A stretch of 49,134 bases of DNA, from contig DASYNF010000131.1 in the NCBI GenBank assembly GCA_036008685.1, positions 1-49,134 of the forward strand, read 5' to 3'. This document shows positions 25,158 through 33,582 of the stretch, piece after piece. Below the pieces are notes generated by a model. It was not told the DNA's origin, did not search any database, and saw nothing but the letters and a program-made list of their open reading frames with translations. Position 1 is the stretch's first letter. Each line of letters begins with the position of its first letter. The position numbers and the translations under genes were made by a program. Source of the stretch: Actinomadura_C sp036008685. Its GTDB lineage: Bacteria > Actinomycetota > Actinomycetes > Streptosporangiales > Streptosporangiaceae.

Positions 25158-25529
25158 GGGGGTGACTGGCTTCGACTTTGGTAGACGAGCCAGGGGAAGC
25201 GGGTCGAGGGTCGCGGTCGTGACCTCGTTAATCCTGTGACCGCAAACCAACAAGTGCCAACTCTAAGCGCACTGAGTTCGCCCTCGCCGCCTGAGGCGAG
25301 TAGCGACTCTGTCAGCCCGGGAGCGTCTCCGACCCGGGGTCTGACATCGTAAGGAGACTCAACCTGCTGATCCGGTCGCGGGATAAGTAGGGAAAACAAA
25401 CAGCGGCTGAGCCTGTCGGCGACTTGCCTGCGTGAGTGCCGGGGCTGAGAAAACGATGAGCAGGCTGCACCCGGAGAAGCCCTGTATCGATGCCGAAGGA
25501 CGCGGGTTCGATTCCCGCCACCTCCACCA
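25158..25529 (+). ncRNA. ssrA: Transfer-messenger RNA (tmRNA)
   Basis: The 5' end GGGGGTGACTGGCTTCGACT and the 3' end with T-arm GGTTCGATTCC and acceptor CACCTCC-ACCA pair as a seven-base tRNA-like acceptor stem with one G-U. The CCA is encoded. The tag reading frame is GCC at 25256 to TGA at 25292-25294 and encodes ANSKRTEFALAA, ending in the LAA degradation signal read by ClpXP and similar proteases. With SmpB (22130-22621) it frees ribosomes stalled on broken mRNA. The mature length is 372 nt, normal for a one-piece tmRNA. The tag closely matches what I recall for Thermobifida-like actinomycetes. Confidence 0.97.
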
Positions 25530-25536
25530 CAGACTG

Positions 25537-25588
25537 GGACCAGTGTGCCCGCAAGCGATGCTTGCCGGCCGCTGGTCCTTTGTCGTTT
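25537..25588 (+). terminator. ssrA terminator
   Basis: GGACCAG (25537-25543) pairs with CTGGTCC (25572-25578). An inner stem GCAAGC/GCTTGC is present, and the T-rich tail TTTGTCGTTT follows directly. It starts eight bases after the tmRNA CCA end. Confidence 0.85.
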
Positions 25589-25751
25589 CCGGCTCCTTTC
25601 CCGGCCACAGGCGTCTCCCGGCCGGGTCGTTCGCCGGGCGGTCGTCTCCGGGCGGCTCCTATGGCGCACCGTCCCCGGCGGCCGCTCTCGGCGGGGTGAG
25701 TTCGCGGTCGCGGGCCGCCAAGACGATCACTATCCGAGTACGCTGCCGCGT

Positions 25752-26564
25752 GTGCATGAGCCACAGGTCGGACAGCGGCAGGGGATCGGCGACCTCTTCG
25801 CGGGCGTGGGCTACCTCGGGAGAGGACTCGGCTGGATCGCGCGGCGCCCCAAGCAGTGGCTGTTCGGTCTGATCCCGGCGCTCCTCACGCTCGTGCTCTT
25901 CGGGACCGGGCTGGTCTTCCTGGCGCTCTATGCCGGTGATCTGGGGGCGTGGGCGACCCCGTTCGCCGACACATGGTCTCCGGGACCGCGGAGCGCGGTG
26001 AGAGTCCTGGCGGCGCTGGCCGTCTTCGGGACCGCGGCCTTCCTGGCGGTGATCCTGTTCACGGCCGTCACCCTGCTGATCGGCCAACCGTTCTACGAGA
26101 GCATCGCCGTACGGGTCGAGGAGTCGGCCGGCGGGGCTCCGCCGGAGCAGCAGGGGTCCTTGGCCGCACAGCTGCTCCGTGGGCTCGGGGATTCGGTCAT
26201 CATCGGCTCGATGGCGCTGGCTTCCGGCGTGCTCTTCTTCGTGCTGGGGTTCGTGCCGATCATCGGGCAGACGGTCGTGCCGGTGATCGCGGCGTGCGTG
26301 ACGGGGTTCTTCCTGGCCGCCGAACTCACCGCCATCGCCTTCGAACGGCGTGGACTGAGGAGGAAGGAACGGTTCGCCCTTCTCCGCCGGAACTGGCTCC
26401 TGGTGGTCGGCTTCGGCGCCTCGACCGTGGTGCTGTTCTTGATCCCCTTCGGCGCCGTACTCGCCATGCCGGGAGCTGTGGCGGGCGGCACACTCCTGGT
26501 GCGGGAGCGGCTTGCCGGAGGAGCCGTCCGGCCGGTGGTGCCGGGAGTCCCGTGGAGCCGGTGA
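25752..26564 (+). CDS. EI24/CysZ-like integral membrane protein
   Basis: 270 residues of the EI24 (PF07264-type) family, which includes the sulfate transporter CysZ. It begins VHEPQVGQRQGIGDLFAG, then GYLGRGLGWIARRPKQW and several hydrophobic segments: FGLIPALLTLVLFGTGLVF, AVRVLAALAVFGTAAFLAVI, a hairpin VLFFVLGFVPIIGQTVVPVI, and two near the C-terminus. The re-entrant GFVPIIG and the FERRGLRRKERF loop fit the family. The start is GTG 25752. No Shine-Dalgarno is seen, and a TACGCT -10-like box about 10 bases upstream hints at a leaderless mRNA. Transport of sulfate is known for CysZ, but the substrate here is open. Confidence 0.85.
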   Translation: MHEPQVGQRQGIGDLFAGVGYLGRGLGWIARRPKQWLFGLIPALLTLVLFGTGLVFLALYAGDLGAWATPFADTWSPGPRSAVRVLAALAVFGTAAFLAVILFTAVTLLIGQPFYESIAVRVEESAGGAPPEQQGSLAAQLLRGLGDSVIIGSMALASGVLFFVLGFVPIIGQTVVPVIAACVTGFFLAAELTAIAFERRGLRRKERFALLRRNWLLVVGFGASTVVLFLIPFGAVLAMPGAVAGGTLLVRERLAGGAVRPVVPGVPWSR

Positions 26565-26576
26565 ACAGGCCCTGAG

Positions 26577-26601
26577 CTCGGAGGACATGCCCTCTTCCGA
26601 G
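26577..26601 (+). terminator. Hairpin after the EI24 gene
   Basis: CTCGGAGG pairs with CCTC-TT-CCGAG around a six-base loop, 12 bases past the stop. There is no T-run. Confidence 0.5.
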
Positions 26602-26685
26602 GGGGACGGGAGCCGGCGACAAGCTGTGACCTGTGTGTGATCGCCCCCTGAGCGAGAATCTTGATCTTCGCGTAACCTGTGCCGC

Positions 26686-28698
26686 ATGTCCGATCAGGGG
26701 GAGCTCGGCAAGCGTTGGAACGCGCCGAGCGACGACACGACCGTCCACAGCGCCGGCGACAGGCCGACAGGTCCGATGGCCGTGGTGGAGCCAGCCGAGG
26801 CAGGTGATCCTGCCTGGTCCGAACCGGAGGAGCCGCCGGGGCGGCTGGTCTTCCCAGAGCCGCAGGTGGAGAAGAGCTCCCGCACCGCTGCGATCCCCCG
26901 GTCCACGGGCCCTGACCTCGGGGAGCCGGGTGGTGCGGCGCCATATTCCTCCGGCACCCGGCCCGCGGGAGCGGAGCCGGCGCCTCAGCCCGGTGGATCC
27001 CACTGGAGCGAGCCTCGGCCGGGAGAGTCCCGGCCTGATGACTCACAGCCCGGTGAGTCACAGTGGGCCCAGCCACAGTCCGGCGGGTCACAGTGGGATG
27101 AGCCACAGTCCGGCGAGCCACAGCCCGGCGGGTCACAGTGGGATGAGCCACAGTCCGGTGGGTCGCTGTCGGGTGAGTCACAGTGGGGCGAACCGCAGTG
27201 GGGTGAGCCGCAGTGGACCGAGCCGTCCTGGAGCCGGTCCCCGGAGGACGCCGGGGACAGCACGTCACGGGACTGGCCGTCCCCGGAGTCCACTTCACCG
27301 GACCCGGTGGCGGCACCGGCCCCGGCGGAGCCGGACTCCGCAAGGTGGCGTTCCGCCAGGCCTTCGACTGAACAGAACAGTGAACACAACTCGGTGGGGC
27401 AGGGCTCACCAGGACAGGGCTCACCAGGACAGGATCCGGTAGGACCCGGTGCGGAGCATCTCGGCCTCGGCCGACCGGGGACCGAAGACTCCGGGCCCGA
27501 CAGGTTCGAGCCCCAGAGCCCGGAATCGGGGAGGTTCGAGCCCCAGAGCCCGGAATCGGGGAGGTTCGAGCCCGAGAGGCCAGGGACTCGGAGGCGAGGA
27601 TCCCAGCGGGGAGAGTCCCCGGCGCAGGAGCCCAAGGACCTGGGCGTCACGGCTTCGGAGCCGGGATGGGGCTCAGCGGCCTCTGCCGAGTCCGGGCCGG
27701 AGGCGCCGTATCCCGGGGGCCGGCGCGAGTCCATGCCCGCGCAGGACGGCTGGGAGGGGGCGCTGTTCGACGGCAGCGCCGATGCCGAACCAGGTGACTC
27801 CCGTTACGCGCCGGTGACGTTTCCGGGGGCCGGCACTCCGCCGAAGCCGGGCACGCCGAGCAGCGGCAACATCCGCATCCCGGAGTGGATGCGTGAGGAG
27901 GACGGCCGGGCGTCCGCGCCCGAGACCGGCTTCGACGACCAGCCCGGCCGCGGATCCCGCGTCGTGCTGTTCGCGGGTGTGGGACTGCTGGTGATCGCGA
28001 TGCTCGTGGCCGCGGCCGTGTATTTCCTCATGTCCGGAGACGGGGCCGCGGACACGTCCGGCTCCGCGGACGCGGCTTCGCAGCCGACACGGGCCGCGAG
28101 CGAGGCGGCGCCCCCGCCCGGGCTGCCGATGCCGGCGGACAAGCTACTCAGACGCTTCCCCGGCACACCGAGCAAGACGGCCGGCCAGATGACCGACGCG
28201 CAGGCGGGCCTGGTCTACCCCCGATTCGGCGCGCCATGGCAGCTGCCCACGAGGGCCAACCGGCTCAGCCAGCTCGGCTGGTCCGGTCAGCAGGCCGTGG
28301 TGACGGAGCGGCGTGGCCCCCAGGTCTGGTACGGGCAGCTGCTCAGCGGCTCCCTCAGTCCGGCCGAGATGAGCGGTTACGGCGGTCCGGGCACGGAACA
28401 GGCGGCGGCGGTGGCCTTCGCCCGCAGCGTCGAGGCCCGGCTCTACGGCTTCCAGCACAAGAGCCTTCCCTTCGCCTCGCAGCCGCTCATGGTGGACGGG
28501 CACAAAGGCTGGCTCGTCAGCTCGTACCTGCGGTACCAGCGGCCGGGTGTCAGGGCGACCGGTGAACTCACCGTCGCCGCCGTGATCGACACAGGCCGGA
28601 AGAGCCCGGCTGTGCTCTATCTGGCGGTGCCCAACACCCACCGCAGGCTCTGGAGCGATATCACCTACTTCCTCGAAAATCTCCATGTGGCCCCCTGA
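26686..28698 (+). CDS. Repeat-rich, single-pass membrane protein of unknown function
   Basis: 670 residues. The first ~410 are hydrophilic, disordered-looking and dominated by short repeats: eight or so SQW(D/G)EPQ units (about residues 120-185), GQGSPGQGSPGQ, and RFEPQSPESG twice followed by RFEPERPGT (about 273-301). A conserved-looking block NIRIPEWMREEDGR precedes a membrane helix (VVLFAGVGLLVIAMLVAAAV, about 426-450). A ~220-residue extracellular domain follows (FGAPWQLPTRANRLSQLGW, QVWYGQLLSGSLSP, DGHKGWLVSSYLRYQ). The cytoplasmic repeat region may be a scaffold. No Shine-Dalgarno precedes ATG 26686; TAACCT eight bases before it fits a -10 for a leaderless mRNA. The function is unknown. 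Confidence 0.8.
   Translation: MSDQGELGKRWNAPSDDTTVHSAGDRPTGPMAVVEPAEAGDPAWSEPEEPPGRLVFPEPQVEKSSRTAAIPRSTGPDLGEPGGAAPYSSGTRPAGAEPAPQPGGSHWSEPRPGESRPDDSQPGESQWAQPQSGGSQWDEPQSGEPQPGGSQWDEPQSGGSLSGESQWGEPQWGEPQWTEPSWSRSPEDAGDSTSRDWPSPESTSPDPVAAPAPAEPDSARWRSARPSTEQNSEHNSVGQGSPGQGSPGQDPVGPGAEHLGLGRPGTEDSGPDRFEPQSPESGRFEPQSPESGRFEPERPGTRRRGSQRGESPAQEPKDLGVTASEPGWGSAASAESGPEAPYPGGRRESMPAQDGWEGALFDGSADAEPGDSRYAPVTFPGAGTPPKPGTPSSGNIRIPEWMREEDGRASAPETGFDDQPGRGSRVVLFAGVGLLVIAMLVAAAVYFLMSGDGAADTSGSADAASQPTRAASEAAPPPGLPMPADKLLRRFPGTPSKTAGQMTDAQAGLVYPRFGAPWQLPTRANRLSQLGWSGQQAVVTERRGPQVWYGQLLSGSLSPAEMSGYGGPGTEQAAAVAFARSVEARLYGFQHKSLPFASQPLMVDGHKGWLVSSYLRYQRPGVRATGELTVAAVIDTGRKSPAVLYLAVPNTHRRLWSDITYFLENLHVAP
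27502..27570. repeat. Perfect 30-bp tandem repeat inside the coding region
   Basis: The 30-bp unit starting AGGTTCGAGCCCCAGAG is present twice without mismatch (27502-27531, 27532-27561). The first nine bases of a third copy follow before it diverges. Each unit encodes RFEPQSPESG. Identity at DNA level indicates recent duplication or slippage. Confidence 0.95.
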
Positions 28699-28795
28699 GT
28701 CCCCGGCGCGTGCACGGAAGATCAGCTCGACGCGCGGCTAGGGAAACCGAATAGCGTTCTATAGGCTGTGGCTCCACGGATTATGCGAGGTGGCC

Positions 28796-30988
28796 ATGGC
28801 GATCGGGCTGTCGGAGGAACATGAGGCCCTGGCGGCCTCGGTGCGGGGCTTCACACGCAGGCATGTGACGTCGCAGGTCGTACGGGAGGCTGCGGAGGCC
28901 GCCGAGCCCGTACGACCTGGATTCTGGCCGTCCCTCGCCGAGCAGGGGCTCCTCGGCCTGCACCTGCCGGAGAAACAGGGAGGCCAGGGTCATGGCCTGG
29001 TCGAGCTGGCAGTGGCCCTCGAGGAGCTGGGACGGGCCGCCGCTCCGGGGCCCTACCTGCCGACCGTTCTGGCGAGCGCCGTGATCAGCGCGTCGGGCAC
29101 GGCCGAGGAGCTGCTGGCCGGACTGGCCGATGGCACGCGCACCGCCGCGGTCGGCCTCACCGGCGGCCTCGTCGGCGAGCGTACGGACGGCGTGCTGACC
29201 GTGCGCGGTGAAATTGAGCCTGTGCTCGGCGCGGCTCTCGCCGATCTGCTCGTACTCCCGGTGTCCGTGGCCGGCGGCGAGGAGCGATGGGTCGTCGTCG
29301 ACGCCGCCGAGGCCTCGGTCCGATCCCTGGAGAGCCTCGATCCCACCCGGTCGGTGGACACGGTGGCCCTCGGCGGCGTCGTCGTGCGGCCGGACCGCAT
29401 CCTCGGCCCGGCCGGCGATCCCCGTGAGATCGCCGCGATCCTCTTCGGAGCCGAGGCCTGCGGGGTGGCCGGCTGGGCCGTCGACACCGCGGTGGCCTAC
29501 GCGAAGGTCCGCGAGCAGTTCGGCCGGCCGATCGGACAGTTCCAGGGTGTCAAGCACAAGTGCGCCTGGATGCTGGTCCGGCTGGAGCAGGCCCGCGCCG
29601 CGGTGTGGGACGCCGCCCGGGCGGCCCGGGAGGAGCCCGGCCAGCGGGCCTATGCCGCGGCGGTCGCGGCCGCCGTGGCGCCGGACGCGGCGGTGACCTG
29701 CGCCGAGGACGCCATCCAGATCCATGGCGGCATCGGCTTCACGTGGGAGCACGACGCCCACCGCTACTACCGGCGCGCGCTCACGCTCCGGGCGCTGTCG
29801 GGGCGCTCGGCCCGCCACCGTGCCACCGTGGCCGAGCTGGCCGTGGGCGGCCTGCGCCGCCCGATGGAGCTGGAGCTCCCCCCGGAGGCGGAGCCGCTCC
29901 GGCAGCGGATCCGGACGGAGGTCACCGAGCTCGCCGACCTCGATCGGCTGCCGCAGCGGGCCGCGATGGAGGCGGGCGGCTGGGTCACCCCGCACCTGCC
30001 CAGGCCATGGGGCCGGGCGGCCACGCCTTTGGAACAGGTGGTCATCCAGCAGGAACTGCGCCGGGCGAAGGTGACCCCCGTGCCGCTGATGATCGGTGCC
30101 TGGGTGGTGCCGTCGCTGGTGCGGTACGGCACGCCCGAGCAGCAGGAGCGTTTCCTCGCCGCGACCCTGCGAGGTGAGATCGTCTGGTGCCAGCTGTTCA
30201 GCGAACCGGATGCGGGCTCGGACCTGGCGGGCCTCCGCACCCGGGCCGAACGGGTCGAGGGCGGCTGGAAGATCACCGGTCAGAAGATCTGGACCTCGCT
30301 GGCTCGTGACGCCGGCTGGGGCATCTGCATCGCCAGGACCGATGCCGAGGCCCCCAAACACGCGGGCATCACCTATTTCCTGGTCGACATGGCCTCGGCG
30401 GGCATCGAGATCCGGCCTCTGCGCGAGTGCACGGGCGAAGCGATCTTCAATGAGGTCTTCCTGGACCAGGTCTTCGTCCCCGACGAGCTGGTCGTCGGGG
30501 ACGTGGGCCAGGGCTGGCGAGTCGCCCGCACCACCCTGGCCAACGAGCGTGTGGGTCTCACCTCGTCCTTCCAGCTCGGCGCGGACGTGCCCAAGCTCGT
30601 CGAGCTGATGGGCTCCCTGCGGCTGACCTCGGACCCGGTGACGTGCGATCAGCTCGGCCGGCTGGCCTGTGACCAGCACACCTTCCATCTGCTCGGGCTC
30701 CGGGCGACCCTCAAGCAGCTGTCCGGCACGGACCCGGGCGCAACGGCCAACGTGCGCAAGCTGGTCGCCATGGAGCACGGGCAGGACGTCACCGAATACG
30801 GCTTCACCCTCCTCGGTGCCGAAGGCGCGCTCGGCGGCGGCCGCCGCGACGAGCTCCGGCGCAGGTGGACGTTCTACCTGCTGGCCTCCCGGGCGATGAC
30901 CATCGGCGGCGGGACCACCGAGGTGAACCTCAACGTCATCGGCGAGCGCATCCTCGGGCTTCCCCGGGACCCGGAACCGGGCCACTAG
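28796..30988 (+). CDS. Double-domain acyl-CoA dehydrogenase (FadE34-like)
   Basis: 730 residues made of two acyl-CoA dehydrogenase modules. Module 1 (about 1-350) runs from IGLSEEHEALAASVRGFTRR to REQFGRPIGQFQGVKHK and AIQIHGGIGFTWEHDAHRYY. Module 2 (about 380-730) has EIVWCQLFSEPDAGSDLAGL, KIWTSLARDAGWGI and the flavin-binding end TIGGGTTEVNLNVIGERILG. Ordinary acyl-CoA dehydrogenases have one module; mycobacterial FadE34, which acts on cholesterol side-chain CoA esters, has this duplicated form. A bulky CoA thioester is therefore plausible, but no steroid genes lie nearby. The ATG 28796 start has GAGG five bases upstream; TATAGGCT at about 28760 may be the -10 region. Confidence 0.9.
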   Translation: MAIGLSEEHEALAASVRGFTRRHVTSQVVREAAEAAEPVRPGFWPSLAEQGLLGLHLPEKQGGQGHGLVELAVALEELGRAAAPGPYLPTVLASAVISASGTAEELLAGLADGTRTAAVGLTGGLVGERTDGVLTVRGEIEPVLGAALADLLVLPVSVAGGEERWVVVDAAEASVRSLESLDPTRSVDTVALGGVVVRPDRILGPAGDPREIAAILFGAEACGVAGWAVDTAVAYAKVREQFGRPIGQFQGVKHKCAWMLVRLEQARAAVWDAARAAREEPGQRAYAAAVAAAVAPDAAVTCAEDAIQIHGGIGFTWEHDAHRYYRRALTLRALSGRSARHRATVAELAVGGLRRPMELELPPEAEPLRQRIRTEVTELADLDRLPQRAAMEAGGWVTPHLPRPWGRAATPLEQVVIQQELRRAKVTPVPLMIGAWVVPSLVRYGTPEQQERFLAATLRGEIVWCQLFSEPDAGSDLAGLRTRAERVEGGWKITGQKIWTSLARDAGWGICIARTDAEAPKHAGITYFLVDMASAGIEIRPLRECTGEAIFNEVFLDQVFVPDELVVGDVGQGWRVARTTLANERVGLTSSFQLGADVPKLVELMGSLRLTSDPVTCDQLGRLACDQHTFHLLGLRATLKQLSGTDPGATANVRKLVAMEHGQDVTEYGFTLLGAEGALGGGRRDELRRRWTFYLLASRAMTIGGGTTEVNLNVIGERILGLPRDPEPGH

Positions 30989-31049
30989 ACCGGGTCACAG
31001 GGGCGTCCTGCGGGTCGCGGCGGGTCTGAAGCAGGCCTGGACCGGGCCC

Positions 31050-32027
31050 CTATCGCGGGTGGACGCTCCGCCGTGCCGGCATCCGTTCCCCGGCGTACTC
31101 CGGCAGCCCGCGAAACCAGTTCACGGTCTGCTCCAGGCCCGTGTCCATCGGGACCCGGTGGACATCGGGAAACAGGTGGCGAAGCCGGCCGTCCGCGGCC
31201 TGCGAGTCGCGGACGTCCCCGGCCCGGGGCGGTTCGTGCCGGATCTCGATCGGCACGTCGGCGATGATCGCGAGTTGGCGTGCGAGCTCGAGGATCGACA
31301 TGCGGGTTCCGGAGGCGAGGTTGACCGGGACGGGGGAGGTCACCCGGCGGATCACGGCCTCGGCCAGCACCCGGACGACCGTGCCGACGTAGGTGAAGTC
31401 CCGGGTCTGCCGTCCGTCACCGTGGATCTGGAGCGGCCTGCCCCGCAGTGCGGCGTCGATGAAGGAGGGCACGACCGCGGCGTAGGCATGGCCGGCCGGC
31501 TGCAGCGGCCCGTAGACGTTGAAGAAGCGCAGTGCCAGGGCGGGCAGGTCGAAGCTGGCGCCGTAGGCGAGCAGGTAGGCCTCGGTGGCGAGCTTGCTGG
31601 CGCCGTAGGGACTGAGCGGCCGGGTCGGCAGGTCCTCGTGCTCGGGCAGGCCGGGCACGGAGCCGTAGACCGAGGACGACGAGGCGGCCACCACGTGGAT
31701 GGACCGGCGGCGGCAGGCCTCCAGGACGTACAGGGTGCCGCTCGCGTTGACGGCGTGGCTGGCCATGGGATTGGCCAGGGAGCGGGGCACGGAGGGGCGG
31801 GCGGCGAGGTGGACCACCGCGTCGGCGCCGGTCACCACCTCTTCGAGGAGATCCTCGTCGAGGATGCTTCCCTCGATCAGTTCCACGTCCGTTCCGTGCA
31901 GGTTCGCCGCGGAGCCGGAGCTCAGGTTGTCCAGCGCGACGACCTGGATCGTCTCCGGGCGGGCCGCGAGCTCCCGGCACAGGTTCGCGCCGATGAAACC
32001 GGCGCCGCCGGTGACGATCACTTTCAT
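31050..32027 (-). CDS. NAD-dependent nucleotide-sugar epimerase/dehydratase
   Basis: 325 residues of the extended SDR family, similar to UDP-glucose 4-epimerases. The NAD-binding TGGAGFIG is at residues 6-13. The active-site set is ASSSSVYGS with YGASK (Tyr-xxx-Lys). Further family motifs are LRFFNVYGPLQPAG and GDGRQTRDFTYV. The start ATG 32027 overlaps the glycosyltransferase TGA as ATGA and follows GGAAGGAGAG, so the two are translationally coupled. It probably supplies an activated sugar for surface polysaccharide. C4 epimerase versus 4,6-dehydratase chemistry cannot be settled by eye. Confidence 0.88.
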   Translation of the reverse strand: MKVIVTGGAGFIGANLCRELAARPETIQVVALDNLSSGSAANLHGTDVELIEGSILDEDLLEEVVTGADAVVHLAARPSVPRSLANPMASHAVNASGTLYVLEACRRRSIHVVAASSSSVYGSVPGLPEHEDLPTRPLSPYGASKLATEAYLLAYGASFDLPALALRFFNVYGPLQPAGHAYAAVVPSFIDAALRGRPLQIHGDGRQTRDFTYVGTVVRVLAEAVIRRVTSPVPVNLASGTRMSILELARQLAIIADVPIEIRHEPPRAGDVRDSQAADGRLRHLFPDVHRVPMDTGLEQTVNWFRGLPEYAGERMPARRSVHPR

Positions 32028-33208
32028 CGGCTCTCCTTCCGCTCGAGCATGGAGGCCGGCCACCAGCCGCGGTTCACGGCGATCGAGGCGTAGAGGTCGC
32101 GTATGTCGGCGACGAGCCGATCCGCGCTGAACCGCTCGGTCGTCCATGCCTTGGCGTGCCGGCCCATCCGCAGGCGCAAGCGGTCCTCGCGCAGCAATCG
32201 GATCGTGTGGGCCGCGAGTTCACCCGGCTGGGCGTTCGCCAGCAGGCCGGTGACCCCGTCCTGGATCACCTCCGGGACTCCTCCCACCCGGGTGGCGACG
32301 GCCGGGAGCCCGGCGAGTCCGGCCTCGATCAGCGAGATCGGCATCCCCTCGTTGTCGGACGTCAGGAGCACGAGGTCCGCGGCGGCGTAAACGGTCTCGA
32401 CGTCCGATCGCCAGCCGAGCAGGTGCAAGGAACCGTCCAGGTCCCTGGAGGCCGCGGTCAGCTCGGACAGCAGATCCCCGTCGCCGCACACCAGGAACCG
32501 AACGTCGGGGAGCTGCCTGCGCACGGCCTGCGCGACCGCGACGAAACGGTCGGGTCGTTTGACCCCCGTGATCCGTCCGACGAACGCCACGACCGGGACG
32601 TCGGCGGGAAGCCCGAGACCGTGCCGCGCGGCCTCCTGATCCGGGAGCGGGCCGAGGTCGGTGCCCGGTGGCACGACGTGGTACTGGCCGGGCCGGCCGA
32701 CACCGGCCTTGACGAGGTCGTCGCGGACCTTGCCGCCCACCGCGACCAGGTCCTGGGTGAACCTCGCCAGGACCCGCTCGGCCTGGACGATCAGCCGTGT
32801 CTTCGACGCCGAGAAACAGCCGTCCAGCGGATGCCCGTGGAAGGTGTGCACCCGCGCCGGCACTCCGGTGAGCACAGCGGCCATGCGTCCCAGCGCGCCC
32901 GCCTTGGCCGTATGAGTGTGGACGATGTGCGGCCGGAATCTTCGCATTTCGGCGGCGAGTCCGGCGAGGGCACGGACATCGTCCACCGGCCGGACCGAGC
33001 GGCCGAGCGTGGGCACCCGGAGCACGTTCAGATCCCTGGCGCGGAGCTCCATATGGTCGGCCTCGCCGGGACCGACATGGCCGCAGTAGACCCTGTGGTC
33101 GAACAACTCCGTGTCGAGGCCGCGCATGAGCCCGGTGACCTGCAGCGCCGGGCCACCGACGTTCATCCGCGCGATGACCCGCATCACGCGGATGCGCCTG
33201 TCGCTCAC
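32024..33208 (-). CDS. GT4-family glycosyltransferase
   Basis: 394 residues with GT-B fold features. The N-terminal domain opens RVMRVIARMNVGGPALQVTG, with HIVHTHTAKAGALGRMAAVL and VHTFHGHPLDG. The C-terminal donor domain carries VVAFVGRITGVKRPDRF, LHLLGWRSDVETVYAAADL and the EX7E motif EGMPISLIEAGLAGLP. It transfers a sugar from a nucleotide donor, probably at the cytoplasmic membrane face during exopolysaccharide synthesis. The start GTG 33208 has GAGGAGG eight bases upstream. It forms an operon with the epimerase and is divergent from the beta-helix gene. Confidence 0.9.
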   Translation of the reverse strand: MSDRRIRVMRVIARMNVGGPALQVTGLMRGLDTELFDHRVYCGHVGPGEADHMELRARDLNVLRVPTLGRSVRPVDDVRALAGLAAEMRRFRPHIVHTHTAKAGALGRMAAVLTGVPARVHTFHGHPLDGCFSASKTRLIVQAERVLARFTQDLVAVGGKVRDDLVKAGVGRPGQYHVVPPGTDLGPLPDQEAARHGLGLPADVPVVAFVGRITGVKRPDRFVAVAQAVRRQLPDVRFLVCGDGDLLSELTAASRDLDGSLHLLGWRSDVETVYAAADLVLLTSDNEGMPISLIEAGLAGLPAVATRVGGVPEVIQDGVTGLLANAQPGELAAHTIRLLREDRLRLRMGRHAKAWTTERFSADRLVADIRDLYASIAVNRGWWPASMLERKESR

Positions 33209-33582
33209 TGTGTCCTCCTCCGCACCGGCCGTGGCTTTTCGTAATGACTTGATCACGCACCGTACAGAGTGGCCGGTGCCGGTGCAACGCACCACTCTCG
33301 GAAAGCAGAAATGGGCTCGGGGGCCGGGAGTTATGGGTCCTTTCGGGCCGCCTAAGAAAAGGCGGGGGTGTCTGGGGTCTTTTGATGGCGAGTCGGCCGT
33401 TATCTTCGGACCTGTGAATTGAAGGGATTCCGGTCGTGTCGCGGCCGGGTGGAAGTGCTTCGAAACCGCCGTGATCAGTGCGTGATAACCTGCTCACCGT
33501 TCCCCTAACTGCCTTGGGCAGTGCTGTAGGGAGAATTCACCGTGGGCAAGGGGATTGCCCATTTCTGTTCGGGGGGAGCCTT
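33209..33582. other. Intergenic region between divergent exopolysaccharide genes
   Basis: 374 bases without a gene. It must hold promoters for the glycosyltransferase and beta-helix genes. A hairpin CCGCCT-AAGAAA-AGGCGG (33348-33365) lies in the middle and two leader hairpins lie near the right end. The stretch 33354-33420 is richer in A/T than its surroundings. I could not fix a -35/-10 pair with confidence. Confidence 0.5.
33503..33561 (+). promoter_or_regulatory. Two-hairpin 5' leader of the beta-helix gene
   Basis: Hairpin 1 has outer CCCTA/TAGGG (33503-33507, 33527-33531) and inner ACTGCC-TTG-GGCAGT. Hairpin 2 is TGGGCAA-GGGGA-TTGCCCA (33543-33561). The second ends ten bases before the GGGGGGAG ribosome binding site, where structure could affect translation or mRNA stability. 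Confidence 0.5.

Noticed and set aside
26985..27734. Long open frame antisense to the repeat-rich gene, with Cys/Asp/Pro repeats
   Set aside because: It mirrors the SQWDEPQ repeats in another frame, has no ribosome binding site, and the plus-strand protein has a membrane helix and a conserved-looking C-terminal domain.
28781..30985. 734-residue open frame antisense to the acyl-CoA dehydrogenase gene
   Set aside because: Same artefact: Arg/Gly/His-rich sequence without any motif, opposite a clear two-module enzyme.
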